DNA from: Annulohypoxylon bovei var. microspora
Lineage: Eukaryota > Ascomycota > Sordariomycetes > Xylariales > Hypoxylaceae
Length of the DNA stretch: 64,000 nucleotides
Direction: 5' to 3'
Assembly: GCA_022836615.1 (NCBI GenBank)
Contig: MU405275.1
Span: forward strand, 1 to 64,000
The notes beneath the pieces were generated by a model. It saw nothing but the letters and a program-made list of their open reading frames with translations, was not told the origin of the DNA and ran no database searches. The first letter of the stretch is position 1. Each line of letters begins with the position of its first letter. Made by a program: the position numbers and the translations under genes. Positions 45,792 through 55,001 of the stretch are shown piece by piece.

Positions 45792-46747
45792 GTGGCTAAA
45801 TCCGTTTTGGACAGAAGAATCACGAACGTGGCTGTAAACGGCAAGGTGAATCCTGTGCGACGACGGCCTCGGCCTTTTCTCATCGAATGTCTCGCCGGTG
45901 CTGTAGGACGCGTGTCTAGCCGTACTGAAAATTTACGAACTCGTCGGAAGTCCGGCAGGTGCTTGATGTTTGGTCTGCCCAGATTGAGGATTTAGATGTT
46001 CTCGTTTGACACATAGGGAATTATCCGAATGGTCTTACATAGTTCACCGATGAAGTGTTAAGGACAAAAAGATCTATAGGAAACACTTCTGTCGAAAGGG
46101 ACATTCCCAAGTACAACAATCTCGAAAGTACCACTGTGTTTCTGCTGAAATATACCTAGAACTCACGGAAGATAAAAAGTAGAATATCGCCTCATTAGCT
46201 TGTATAATTCTTTTTCGGAAGGCAAAGCTACCTAACTTTGCGATGTTTCTCCGCGTTTGGAGTGAGGATGTTGAAGATAGTGTCATGGGGATTTTATAAG
46301 GAACGGTAAATAATCCACGAATTCCTACTTTTTGATTAAAGGCTTTAGTGTAGACTAATTATATGTTATGCTTTATCACGACTACTAGAGTCAGAGCAGA
46401 TTCATTATTATATGTCAATTGATCTTAACCCCATAGGAAAAGGGGTGAGCATATGCCGCCGTCGGATATGCAGACGGGCATCTCATGATAACGCAAGTGG
46501 CAACGCGTTAGAAAACGTTGCGAAGTATCATACAAAGCTCATACAAAGACCCATGCGCAGGAGCTGATTAAATGCTCCGTAAACCCCAATCATTATACAA
46601 TCGTGTCGATGCGTAGCGTTTACCCTTTGCTTCCCCACGAGGCCCAGGCAATGCACCAGGCAGACCGGGGTCTGAAGCAACCGAACTTCCATTATGTTAT
46701 GTCCATCATTAGCTACGTATCGTCATCACTTCATCTCGTCAGATTCC

Positions 46748-49664
46748 TTAACCGCTGCACATAACACACGATTCTGGGTTCTCGATGCTGCCTATATAGA
46801 TGTTAGCATGGGTTGGTTGGAGAGGTAACTGTTCACTTCAACTTACAAGCTAGGACGGCATCAGCGTAGATGTCATACTCACGCTCTTTGCTCTTGTCCT
46901 CCTTGTCTTCATCCTGACCAGACTTCTGACTATCAATAGCCGGCTCTGGAAGCTCCTCTTCCTTGACCTTTTCAGATGGTTCGGTGGCCAGAGCCTTGGG
47001 ACTCTCGCCCTCGTCAATATCCGCCTTAAAGGGGGCAACCTTGTTCGGCGAAGCAGCCGGTCGAGTTACCGAAACAGGGGGAGGGGTTGTACTAGGCGTT
47101 GGGATCCCGTCAAGACCTGACGCGGCAAGATTGTTGCTCGAATCCTCGCGCTTAGCGTACACGGGTCTAGCCATGTTTGTGGAAGCAGAAGAGTTGTAGT
47201 TTCCGGGAGGAGCTCGCTTTTTCAGTCCACCTGACTTGGCTGCGCTCGAGTCCGCAACCTTGAGAGCTTCTTGGTCTACGGTGAATTGGATAGGCGCAGC
47301 AGCAGCTTGGGTGCGGAGATAGTACATGCCAGTCTTCAGGCCAAGCTTCCAACCAGTGAAGTGCATGCTGGTAATCTTGCCCATGGTAGGCTCTCTCATG
47401 TGAATGTTCAGCGATTGGGACTGATCGATGAAAGCACCGCGATCAGCGGCCATCTGAACAACAGTTCGTTGAGAGATCTCCCAGACGGTCTTGTAGAGGG
47501 TCTTGATATCTGCGGGAATATTTGGGATGTTCTGAATCGAGCCACCCTCAGAAATGATACGGTTCTTCATGGCATCAGACCAGAGACCCATGTCGACCAA
47601 GTCCTTCAGCAGCCAGGGGTTGACGACTTGGAACTCGCCAGCAAGGACACGACGGGAGTAGATGTTCGAGGTGTAAGGCTCGAAGCACTCGTTGTTACCC
47701 AAAATCTGGGAAGTGCTGGCTGTGGGCATAGGGGCCACTAACAAGCTGTTACGTATGCCGGTCTGCTTGATTTGCTCCTTGAGACTAGCCCAGTCCCAGA
47801 GATCCGATGGAGTGACGTTCCACATGTCATATTGGAAAACACCCTGTGAGACGGGAGAACCTTCATAGGTAGAGTAAGGGCCTTCGACCTTAGCAATCGC
47901 CGAAGACGCAGTCAAGGCAGCGTGGTAGATCGTCTCAAAGATCTGCTTGTTCAATTGCCTAGCCTCTGGAGACTCGAAAGGCATACGCAGTGCCAGGAAC
48001 GTATCGGCAAGACCCTGAACACCAAGACCGATGGGGCGGTGTCGCATGTTACTGTTGCGAGCCTCCGGAACAGGGTAGTAGTTGACGTCGATGATTCTGT
48101 TCAAGTTGTGAACCACCACCTGGGCAACTTCATGTAGCTTCTGGAAGTCATAGTTGCCTTCGCTATAGTTAACAAATGACGGCAACGCGAGGGAGGCCAA
48201 ATTGCAGACAGCCACCTCATCGGGAGCAGAGTACTCGACAATCTCAGTGCACAAGTTGGAGCTGCGGATAGTACCGAGGTTCTTCTGGTTGCTCTTGCGG
48301 TTGCAGTGATCCTTGTAAAGCATGAAGGGGTTACCAGTCTCGGTCTGAGCTTCGAGAATGGCATACCACAGCTTCTGGGCCTTGATCTTCTGACGGCCAC
48401 GGCCCTCTGCCTCATATTTCTCGTATAGAGCCTCAAACTCATCGCCATAGACATCAGCTAGGCCGGGGCACTCGTTAGGGCACATGAGGGTCCACTCGCC
48501 GTTCTTCTCAACACGCTTCATGAAAAGATCGGGAATCCAGAGAGCCAGGAAGAGATCACGAGCACGGACCTCCTCCTTACCATGGTTCTTGCGAAGGTCA
48601 AGGAACTCGAAAACGTCTGAGTGCCATGGCTCTAGGTAGATGGCAAAAGCACCAGGTCTCTTATTGCCACCCTGGTCTACGTATCTTGCAGTGTTATTGA
48701 AGACACGGAGCATGGGTACAATACCGTTCGAGGTGCCGTTAGTGCCAGCAATGTACGAGCCAGTGGCACGGATGCGGTGGATGTTGAGACCGATACCGCC
48801 AGCCATCTTGGAGATCATGGCGCAAGTCTTGAGCGTGTCGTAGATGCCATCGATACTGTCGTCCTTCATGTCGACGAGGAAGCAGGATGATAGCTGGGCC
48901 TGAGGCGTTCCAGCATTGAAGAGAGTAGGCGAAGCATGTGTGAAGTATTTGCTCGACATCAAGTTGTAGGTTTGAAAGACCTTCTCTACATCATCACCCC
49001 AGATACCAACCGCCACACGCATGATCATGTGCTGAGGTCGCTCTACGATCTTCTCGTTGAGCTTCAGTAGGTATGATCGTTCCAAAGTCTTGAAGCCAAA
49101 GTATTGGTAGTTGAAGTCTCTGTCATACACAATGGCAGAGTCGAAGTCTTCCTTATGTCTCATGACACACTCGTATGTCTCCTGAGAGATCATAGGAGAG
49201 GCTGTCCTGTTCTTGGGGTTGACATAATGGTAAAGGTCACTGATGACAGAAGACCATTGCTTCTTAGTCTGCTTGTGTAGGTTGGACACGGCAATACGTG
49301 CGGCAAGGATAGCATAATCTGGGTGGGTGACAGTCATGTACGCGGCGGTCTCAGCTGCCTATAGGAGATGCTTGGTTAGAAAGACAGAAATACGATCAAC
49401 CACAATTGAAAGCTTCAGGAAACTCACGAGATCATCAAGCTGTACTGTAGTAACACCTCCATAGACACCAGAGATAACTTTCTGGGTAATGGCAACTGGG
49501 TCGACATGGTCCGTGTCGAGTCCGTAACATAGTCTAGAGACACGAGCTGTGATCTTGTCGAATTGAACACGCTCTTGGCGTCCATCTATATTTATCTAAC
49601 TAAGCAATTGTCTCGAGTAGAAGGAGGGGTTTAGAGATTACATACCACGCTTCTTGACATACAT
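46748..49664 (-). CDS. RNR1: Ribonucleoside-diphosphate reductase large subunit (class Ia)
   Basis: Reduces ribonucleotides to deoxyribonucleotides for DNA synthesis, as R1 of the R1-R2 complex. Exons: 49,646-49,664; 49,428-49,585; 46,847-49,358; 46,748-46,791; 910 aa. The 19-nt first exon encodes MYVKKR and the second D-G-R-Q-E-R-V-Q-F-D-K-I, the ATP-cone allosteric domain. Catalytic motifs: S-S-C-F-L-V-D (redox Cys), N-L-C-T-E (radical Cys and Glu), A-V-C-N-L-A-S-L (second redox Cys) and P-M-P-T-A-S-T-S-Q. The 44-nt last exon restores S-C-V-M-C-S-G, the shuttle CxxC tail; read without splicing, the protein would end K-L-K and lack it. A Ser/Pro/Glu-rich linker (about 770-890) precedes the tail. 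A CGCG cluster about 250 bp upstream fits G1/S control. Confidence 0.96.
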
Positions 49665-49915
49665 CGTGAAGGTTGGGGCACTGAAGACCCAAGAAGAAGC
49701 GGTGGGGAAATGAGATGAAGAACCAACGTGCAAGCAAGGTTCTTAATCAGAATAAAGAGTTTAAAGCCGCAATTGTCTGTATGCAAGTAACATGCAGATC
49801 TAATGTATAATGCGTAATGTGGTGGCCCGTTCTCAAAGGTTATGGTTGTGGTTGAGGATGAAGGGGAGATGTTTAGAAGAGAGAAACTTGAGCACGGTGG
49901 ATTTCTTATGTAGAA

Positions 49916-49971
49916 ACGCGTTCGTACTAAATTGATAATTAGTGGCGCGTCTCTGAGCCAACTTAGCGCGT
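49916..49971 (-). promoter_or_regulatory. MBF/E2F-like CGCG cluster in the RNR1 promoter
   Basis: Three CGCG cores within 56 bp: a perfect MluI cell-cycle box ACGCGT (49,916-49,921), GGCGCGT (49,944-49,950) and AGCGCGT (49,965-49,971, reading TTTACGCGCT on the coding strand). They lie about 250-310 bp upstream of the RNR1 ATG. MBF is known to drive RNR large-subunit genes in S. cerevisiae and S. pombe; use here is inferred. Confidence 0.6.
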
Positions 49972-50285
49972 AAAGAAAAACATCTCGGAACAATTAAACT
50001 GCTGTTAGGCAGTTAGTGGACCTGTTGCCAGCTGAAGTCACTTGAGAATTAATCAGCAAGTGTTAATGAAATGGAGGGTTCTACATGCCCTTGCTAAACC
50101 GTAGTTAATAGGTACTGTGCTATCTGTACAAAAACCACTGAACGCGCTAGGGGCTGTGCGTCCGAGCCTCCTAATCGTACGGAATATCGTCTATGTGTAA
50201 TAGACGTTATTCTGTACTGGTAAGGGTAAACTCGTGTGATCCATTGTTGATTAATCTAGGTTTCATAACTAGCTAGATTTATATG

Positions 50286-50425
50286 CGATCTGAGGTTATC
50301 CAGTAGTCAACGCTTGCCACCGCAGGTGGTCCAAGCGTTACCACGGAAACCCTCAGATCGGGGATCCACAGGGCTACTTGGGTGCTTGGCCTGGCGGGGT
50401 CTCGTTACATACAAACGAGATCGCC
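50286..50425. other. Two-hairpin structured segment, candidate ncRNA
   Basis: Hairpin 1: CGATCTGAGG (50,286-50,295) pairs with CCTCAGATCG (50,351-50,360). Inside it AACGCTTG (50,309-50,316) pairs with CAAGCGTT (50,332-50,339) and CCACC with GGTGG around a GCA tip. Hairpin 2: GGCG..TCTCGTT (50,393-50,406) pairs with AACGAGA..CGCC (50,414-50,425). A TTTTT tract follows at about 50,468 on the plus strand, compatible with Pol III termination. I cannot match it to tRNA, 5S, U1-U6, SRP or RNase P RNA. It could equally be a palindromic transposon remnant. Confidence 0.4.
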
Positions 50426-51196
50426 ATATGAGATTCATGGGAAACGGATTGCTCAGTTGATAATTCTTATTTTTCTCTTTTGTTTCAAACATAAATCACT
50501 TCTTATTACAAAATGACAATTCTCCCTGGCAGCTTGCATATTCTAACATTCTACCGAATATTTCTTGTTCGAGAATATTTTAACTTAAGTGCTTGCATGT
50601 GAAGGTGTTGTCCTATTTAAACCCCTGTACATGCCTTAGCCCCGCACAAAACTAGGTTCGCGTTATCCTTGATAAGTGCCTACCTACGTATGCATCTACT
50701 GTGCATGGAACGGTACATAGGTAATTACAGAAATGGTACTTATAAAAGTTATAGAATCAGCTTCAATTCATAAGGTTAGGTACTTTAATGTTTTGGTGAC
50801 TGCCCAAATGGAAATGTATCACTTTGACACCTCAATTGGCCGAGACTGTCAAACGTCGAAATTGCATCGTTGTGTCAATCAATATGACTTGTCGCGTCTG
50901 TGTAACATGGATACCCGACCCCCTGTTAATCGCGACCCCACGAAAGCACGTGCAAAAAGACAAGCTTACATAATTGACAACCTGGAAATATTTAGGTACA
51001 TATCAGATGTACCTTTGATAATCTCATCACTTGAACCGTCTAGGAAGCCGACGCTTAAAGGTGACTCACCAAGTCCTACCAATGTGGATCAATTGAACTA
51101 TTGGACTAATAATATTGAATATAGAAATCATAGGCTGAAGGGTGTTATTATAAATTACGAGAAAGAATGAGATCTCGTTGAGATATTCGATTTTTG

Positions 51197-52753
51197 ATGC
51201 TTATACAGAACACCATTGTCGTTCGGCTTACACGCTTTGGCGTAAAGAGTTTACCAACTATAAAGTCATTCAATAGAGCTTTCTCAGTGTCAATATCTAA
51301 GATGGCTACTGATTTATCAACCTCTACTCCGGCGACGGAGACAGCTTATAAACCACGGTATATCGATGTAAGTCATGCTACTGAGGGTTCTTATGATCCA
51401 TAATATCATGTTACTCACTATGAAACATTAGTTCTATAGCTACTCTCTCATTTCTCCTAGTTACCTCTCATCTCATATGTTTTCTCTGTGCATGTACTGA
51501 TTATTCCTTCACTTCAGATCGGCATCAACCTAGCAGATCCAATATTCAGGGGTCAATATCATGGGACCCAACGACATCCCGACGACCTAAGCGCCGTCGT
51601 GTCAAGAGCTCGTGAAGTCGGCTGTCACAAACTCATTATCACAGGCTCCGATTTCACAAGTTCCCGGCATGCTCTGGAGATAGCCCGAGAATATCGTAAG
51701 TAGTACATAGTATAGTGTATAGATTAACCTTCGAAAGCTAACTGAGCCTCAGCCGGCACTGTATATACGACCGCGGGTATACACCCCTGTTCCAGTTCCA
51801 TATTCAGCACTACCCACTCCCACGTGGACACAAACGGGCACACCATGCCCTGCGACACCGACCCCTCACAACCCGTGTCTGAAGACCACGAGCCCGACAC
51901 AGCCCGAACCGCATCTCTGATCTCCGAGCTCCGGACCCTCATCGACGAAGCACGGAGCAGCAGCAGCAACAACAACAGCACGGGACCCAGCCCCCTCGTC
52001 GCCTTCGGCGAGATCGGGCTCGACTACGACCGTCTGCACTACTGCTCGCGGAAGATCCAGCTGCACTCGTTCGGCGCGCAGCTAGACCTCGCGGCCTCGC
52101 TCTCCCCGCAGCTGCCCCTATTCTTGCACTCGCGGGCGGCGCACGCGGACTTCGTCGCGCTCCTGAAGGCGAAGTTCGGCGCGCGCCTCGAGCGCCTCGA
52201 GCGCGGCGCCGTGGTCCACAGCTTCACCGGCACGGCCGACGAGATGCGCGAGCTGATGGACCTGGGCCTGTACATCGGGACCAACGGGTGCAGCTTCAAG
52301 ACGGCGGAGAACTGCGCCGTGGTGAAGGAGATCCACCTCGACCGCCTGATGCTTGAGACGGATGGCCCGTGGTGCGAGGTCCGGCCTAGTCATGAGGGCT
52401 GGAAGTACTTGATAGAACCTCCGAAGCCGCTGGAAGCGGCTGGAGTAGATGGAAATGCAAACGACGCGGGAGTGGTTGCTAACGGTGTCCCGTCGGAGCC
52501 GGCCAAGCAACCCCCGAAAGGCAAGCAGCAGTCTAAGAAGCCGCCGAAGAAAAAGGAACCAGAGGTACCAGAGCGCTTCAAAGTCGTCAAGAAAGAGAAA
52601 TGGGTTGAGGGTGCAATGGTCAAGGGACGTAACGAGCCGTGCATGATCGAGCGAGTAGGCAAGATCGTCGCCGGCATCAAGGGCGTCACCGTGGAAGAGG
52701 TTTGCGAGGCTGCTTGGCGGAATACGACGAAAGTATTTCCAGTAGACGAATAG
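51197..52753 (+). CDS. TatD-family metal-dependent deoxyribonuclease
   Basis: TatD/TATDN1-type nuclease with a metal-dependent TIM-barrel fold, linked to DNA repair and apoptotic DNA degradation. Exons 51,197-51,367; 51,518-51,695; 51,753-52,753; 449 aa from the upstream ATG. Motifs: Y-I-D-I-G-I-N-L-A-D-P-I-F-R-G across the first splice, then T-A-G-I-H-P (metal ligand His), F-G-E-I-G-L-D-Y-D, F-L-H-S-R, V-V-H-S-F-T-G and L-M-L-E-T-D-G-P-W. The first 36 residues are basic and hydroxylated with no acidic residue, like a mitochondrial presequence. A second in-frame ATG at 51,302 (MATDLSTS) would give a cytosolic/nuclear form. Two low-complexity inserts, one acidic and one Lys/Pro-rich (about 345-385), interrupt the barrel. 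Convergent with the CENP-N-like gene. Confidence 0.9.
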
Positions 52754-52996
52754 AGATTAGAAGGTAGATCAGAACCTAGAGAGAAAAGAAAATAGACCGA
52801 TTTCTCGTGAGAGAGCCATTACTATTCTTCCTCGTACGAGTTCGTTCTCGAACACTTCATTGGGGTATATAAAACCTATCCGACTACGTCCCTTTTTTGC
52901 GGGACGAAGAAAACGCCGAACACCATGCATGCTACGTAGCCAAATAACCTTGACTAGAGTAAAGCACCGTCGTAAGAGCGCACGCGACACATTCAC

Positions 52997-54595
52997 TCAA
53001 ACTCCTGAGCCCCTGAAGTCTTTTATCCTACCGTGCCGCACCGCACCAATCGTGACGCCCTCCTCGCCCGTCAACCACCCGGGCATCCTCTCGCCGTCCA
53101 CGATGCCCGCCTCGACCAACTGCCGTACTCCAGCAAAGACATGTGAGCCATGAAGCGATATCCTGATTTGCGGAGCCCAGCCTCGTTCTCCCTCTCCGCC
53201 TCTTCCCCTTCCACTTCCGCCGCCATCATCCCCATCCTCCAAGTCTTGCGAAAGACTCATATCAAGCATACTCTGACGCCCTTTAGACTTGCGCCTCGAC
53301 GCCACAACCGCATCTTCACCATCATCCCTCTCATCCTCACTAGCGCCACCCCCGGGAAACGGATCCTCGATCAGCACATCCAGCCTCTCGACCCCCTTCC
53401 CATCATCAACCCTCGCCGCATTCCCAAACCGCGCCAGCGCAGCCGTCCTCGCGCGCTTAACCTGCCTATCATCCTCCTCCCGCTCCGGATCAACCGCCCT
53501 CTTCCTCTTCCCCGCGGCCTTATCCTCGTCGGCGTCGAACGACGCGTCGGACAGCGGCGGCGTAGGCAGCAGCGTCTGCAGCGGGCTGTCGGCCTTGATG
53601 TCTGCGGTGGCGGTGCCGGCGTACACGCCCCATCCGCCGGCGGCGGCGTTGGTGCGGCCGGCGCCCTTGTGCGCGAGCATGGCGGCCAGGTTCTTGGTCG
53701 ACAGGTTGGTGGCCTTGAGGGCGTAGCGCTCGCGCGGCCGCGACAGCGCCTTCGGGATGCCCTCGACGACCAGCGCGCGCAGGCTCTTCGCCTCGCCGGC
53801 CGCCGCCGCGCCCGCCGTGCCCCCGCCGCCGCTGGCCGACTTCGTGATGTAGATGTGCGGCGAGGCGTCCGGGAACGCGACGTAGATGGTGCGCGAGGCG
53901 TCGAAGCTGGTGTTCGATCCGGAACCAGGCCGCCCGCGGTGCCGCGTCGACACCGCCAGGTCCGTGTTGTACGGCGAGTCGAGGACGAAGATGCGCAGCA
54001 GCAGCAGCGGCATGCCCTTGGGGCGGTCGAAGTTGTAGTGGGCCTTGACGTCGGGCAGCACCTCGGCCTGCAGGTTCTGCAGGAAGGTCGAGGGGTGGAA
54101 GCGCGGGACGGCGAGCGACTCCTTGTCGGGCAGCTCCGGGCCCTCGGCGTCGTCCTCGTGGCCGGGGGTCCGGAGCAGCTGGATCCGGTACGCGGTCCAC
54201 TTGAGGCTGCCCGGGTGGTCGTACAGGTACTGCAGGTCGGCCATCGCGAGCTGGTACAGGCTCAGCCCGTACCGCCAGTCGCCCTCGAGGATGCGGTCGA
54301 CTACCTCGCGGCGCGCACCCTTGCGCACCTGCATTGTCTCGTACAGGTCGCGGAGCTCGGCGAGCGAGCGCGTGGGCGGGTAGAAGTCATCTTCATCCTC
54401 GTCGTCGGGGGCGTCTGGGCGGAGGAGGAGAGGTGGACATAGGGATTGGTTTCGCTCGTCTAACCAGTCTAGGACGAGAGATAGGAGGGATGGTCGCGAG
54501 AGGCGGTTGAGGGCTTTGATTACGGTGTTGTTTGCAGGGTCGACTCGTAGGGATGAGGACAGGCGAGCGGTCGTTGGTAACGACAATCGCGCCAT
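52997..54595 (-). CDS. CHL4: CENP-N/Chl4/Mis15-family kinetochore protein
   Basis: Inner-kinetochore (CCAN) protein linking centromeric nucleosomes to the kinetochore. Single exon, 532 aa. The N-terminus shows the family pyrin-like start (N-T-V-I-K-A-L-N-R-L-S-R-P-S-L-L-S-L-V-L-D-W-L), then L-x-D-L-Y-E-x-M-Q-V-R-K-G-A-R-R-E-V-V-D-R-I-L-E-G-D-W-R-Y-G-L-S-L-Y-Q-L-A. The middle has Y-N-F-D-R-P-K-G-M-P-L-L-L-L-R-I-F. An Asp/Glu/Gly-rich linker with a basic patch (K-R-K-R) precedes the C-terminal G-S-H-V-F-A-G-V-R-Q-L-V-E-A-G-I-V-D-G, the conserved Chl4 tail. GC content is very high. Its 3' end is 243 bp from the TatD stop. Confidence 0.85.
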   Translation of the reverse strand: MARLSLPTTARLSSSLRVDPANNTVIKALNRLSRPSLLSLVLDWLDERNQSLCPPLLLRPDAPDDEDEDDFYPPTRSLAELRDLYETMQVRKGARREVVDRILEGDWRYGLSLYQLAMADLQYLYDHPGSLKWTAYRIQLLRTPGHEDDAEGPELPDKESLAVPRFHPSTFLQNLQAEVLPDVKAHYNFDRPKGMPLLLLRIFVLDSPYNTDLAVSTRHRGRPGSGSNTSFDASRTIYVAFPDASPHIYITKSASGGGGTAGAAAAGEAKSLRALVVEGIPKALSRPRERYALKATNLSTKNLAAMLAHKGAGRTNAAAGGWGVYAGTATADIKADSPLQTLLPTPPLSDASFDADEDKAAGKRKRAVDPEREEDDRQVKRARTAALARFGNAARVDDGKGVERLDVLIEDPFPGGGASEDERDDGEDAVVASRRKSKGRQSMLDMSLSQDLEDGDDGGGSGRGRGGEGERGWAPQIRISLHGSHVFAGVRQLVEAGIVDGERMPGWLTGEEGVTIGAVRHGRIKDFRGSGV

Positions 54596-54693
54596 GACTG
54601 CGCTTATGACTTCAATTGTTCGCCTCCTTATCCTGTTAATTGAAGGCTGCGACTATTGGTGATATTTGATTTAGAAGTGTTGGAAGCGTGGTA

Positions 54694-54999
54694 TCCCATC
54701 AGAACCGAAAATCTGGTCACTTTAGTGCCATCCACTTTTCCTTCATATTAACCTATCATAGCGAAACTTAGCACATCCCACCAGCTTAATATGGGTCTTA
54801 GTGAGCCTTATCTAATCAATGAGGTTACATAATCAATGCAAATATATGTGGGAACTGAAGTTTAAGTACTGACGCGACAATAACACACGAAAAAACACGG
54901 TAAAGCGATCTCCCTGGTACATTTCACAGGGGTAGCGATCCTTTATCGATTAGAAAAGTAAACGGCGCTAAAGTGACCAGATTTTCGGTTCTGATGGGA
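54694..54999. mobile_element. 306-bp MITE with 36-bp TIRs and TA duplication
   Basis: TIRs at 54,694-54,729 and 54,964-54,999 are reverse complements with one mismatch (outer end TCCCATCAGAACCG). Both sides are flanked by TA (54,692-54,693 and 55,000-55,001), the target duplication of Tc1/mariner-type elements. The interior has no coding capacity, so it is a non-autonomous MITE. It lies 98 bp upstream of the CENP-N-like ATG and could carry or disrupt promoter function. The near-perfect TIRs and lack of RIP damage suggest recent activity. Confidence 0.88.
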
Positions 55000-55001
55000 T
55001 A

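Larger units (their letters stand above)
41751..46747. other. 5-kb gene-poor region
   Basis: Upstream of the CFEM gene and downstream of RNR1. I found no frame with recognisable protein features. Visible: an AAAGTTC repeat followed by GAAGGT units (42,327-42,370), many TAGGTA/CTACCT words, and a 34-bp perfect inverted repeat at 45,574/45,758. Composition is ordinary, so this is not RIP-mutated. It probably contains old mobile-element remains. Confidence 0.5.
49665..51196. promoter_or_regulatory. Divergent promoter region RNR1 / TatD nuclease
   Basis: 1.5 kb. It contains the CGCG cluster (49,916-49,971), a two-hairpin structured segment (50,286-50,425) and AT-rich sequence near TatD. A 145-codon frame at 50,733-51,170 has no recognisable features and I do not call it a gene. 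Confidence 0.5.

Noticed and set aside
50286..50425. tRNA, U5 or SRP RNA gene
   Set aside because: A short stretch on the reverse strand resembles part of U5 (CAGATCGCAT..AATCT) but the invariant U-rich loop is missing; tRNA and SRP features are also absent.
50733..51170. 145-codon open frame between RNR1 and TatD
   Set aside because: No domain, motif or signal recognised. It lies in an AT-rich promoter region and has no support from splice or composition.
53150..54442. 430-codon plus-strand open frame opposite the CENP-N-like gene
   Set aside because: Arg/Leu/Val-rich antisense shadow of a very GC-rich coding region.
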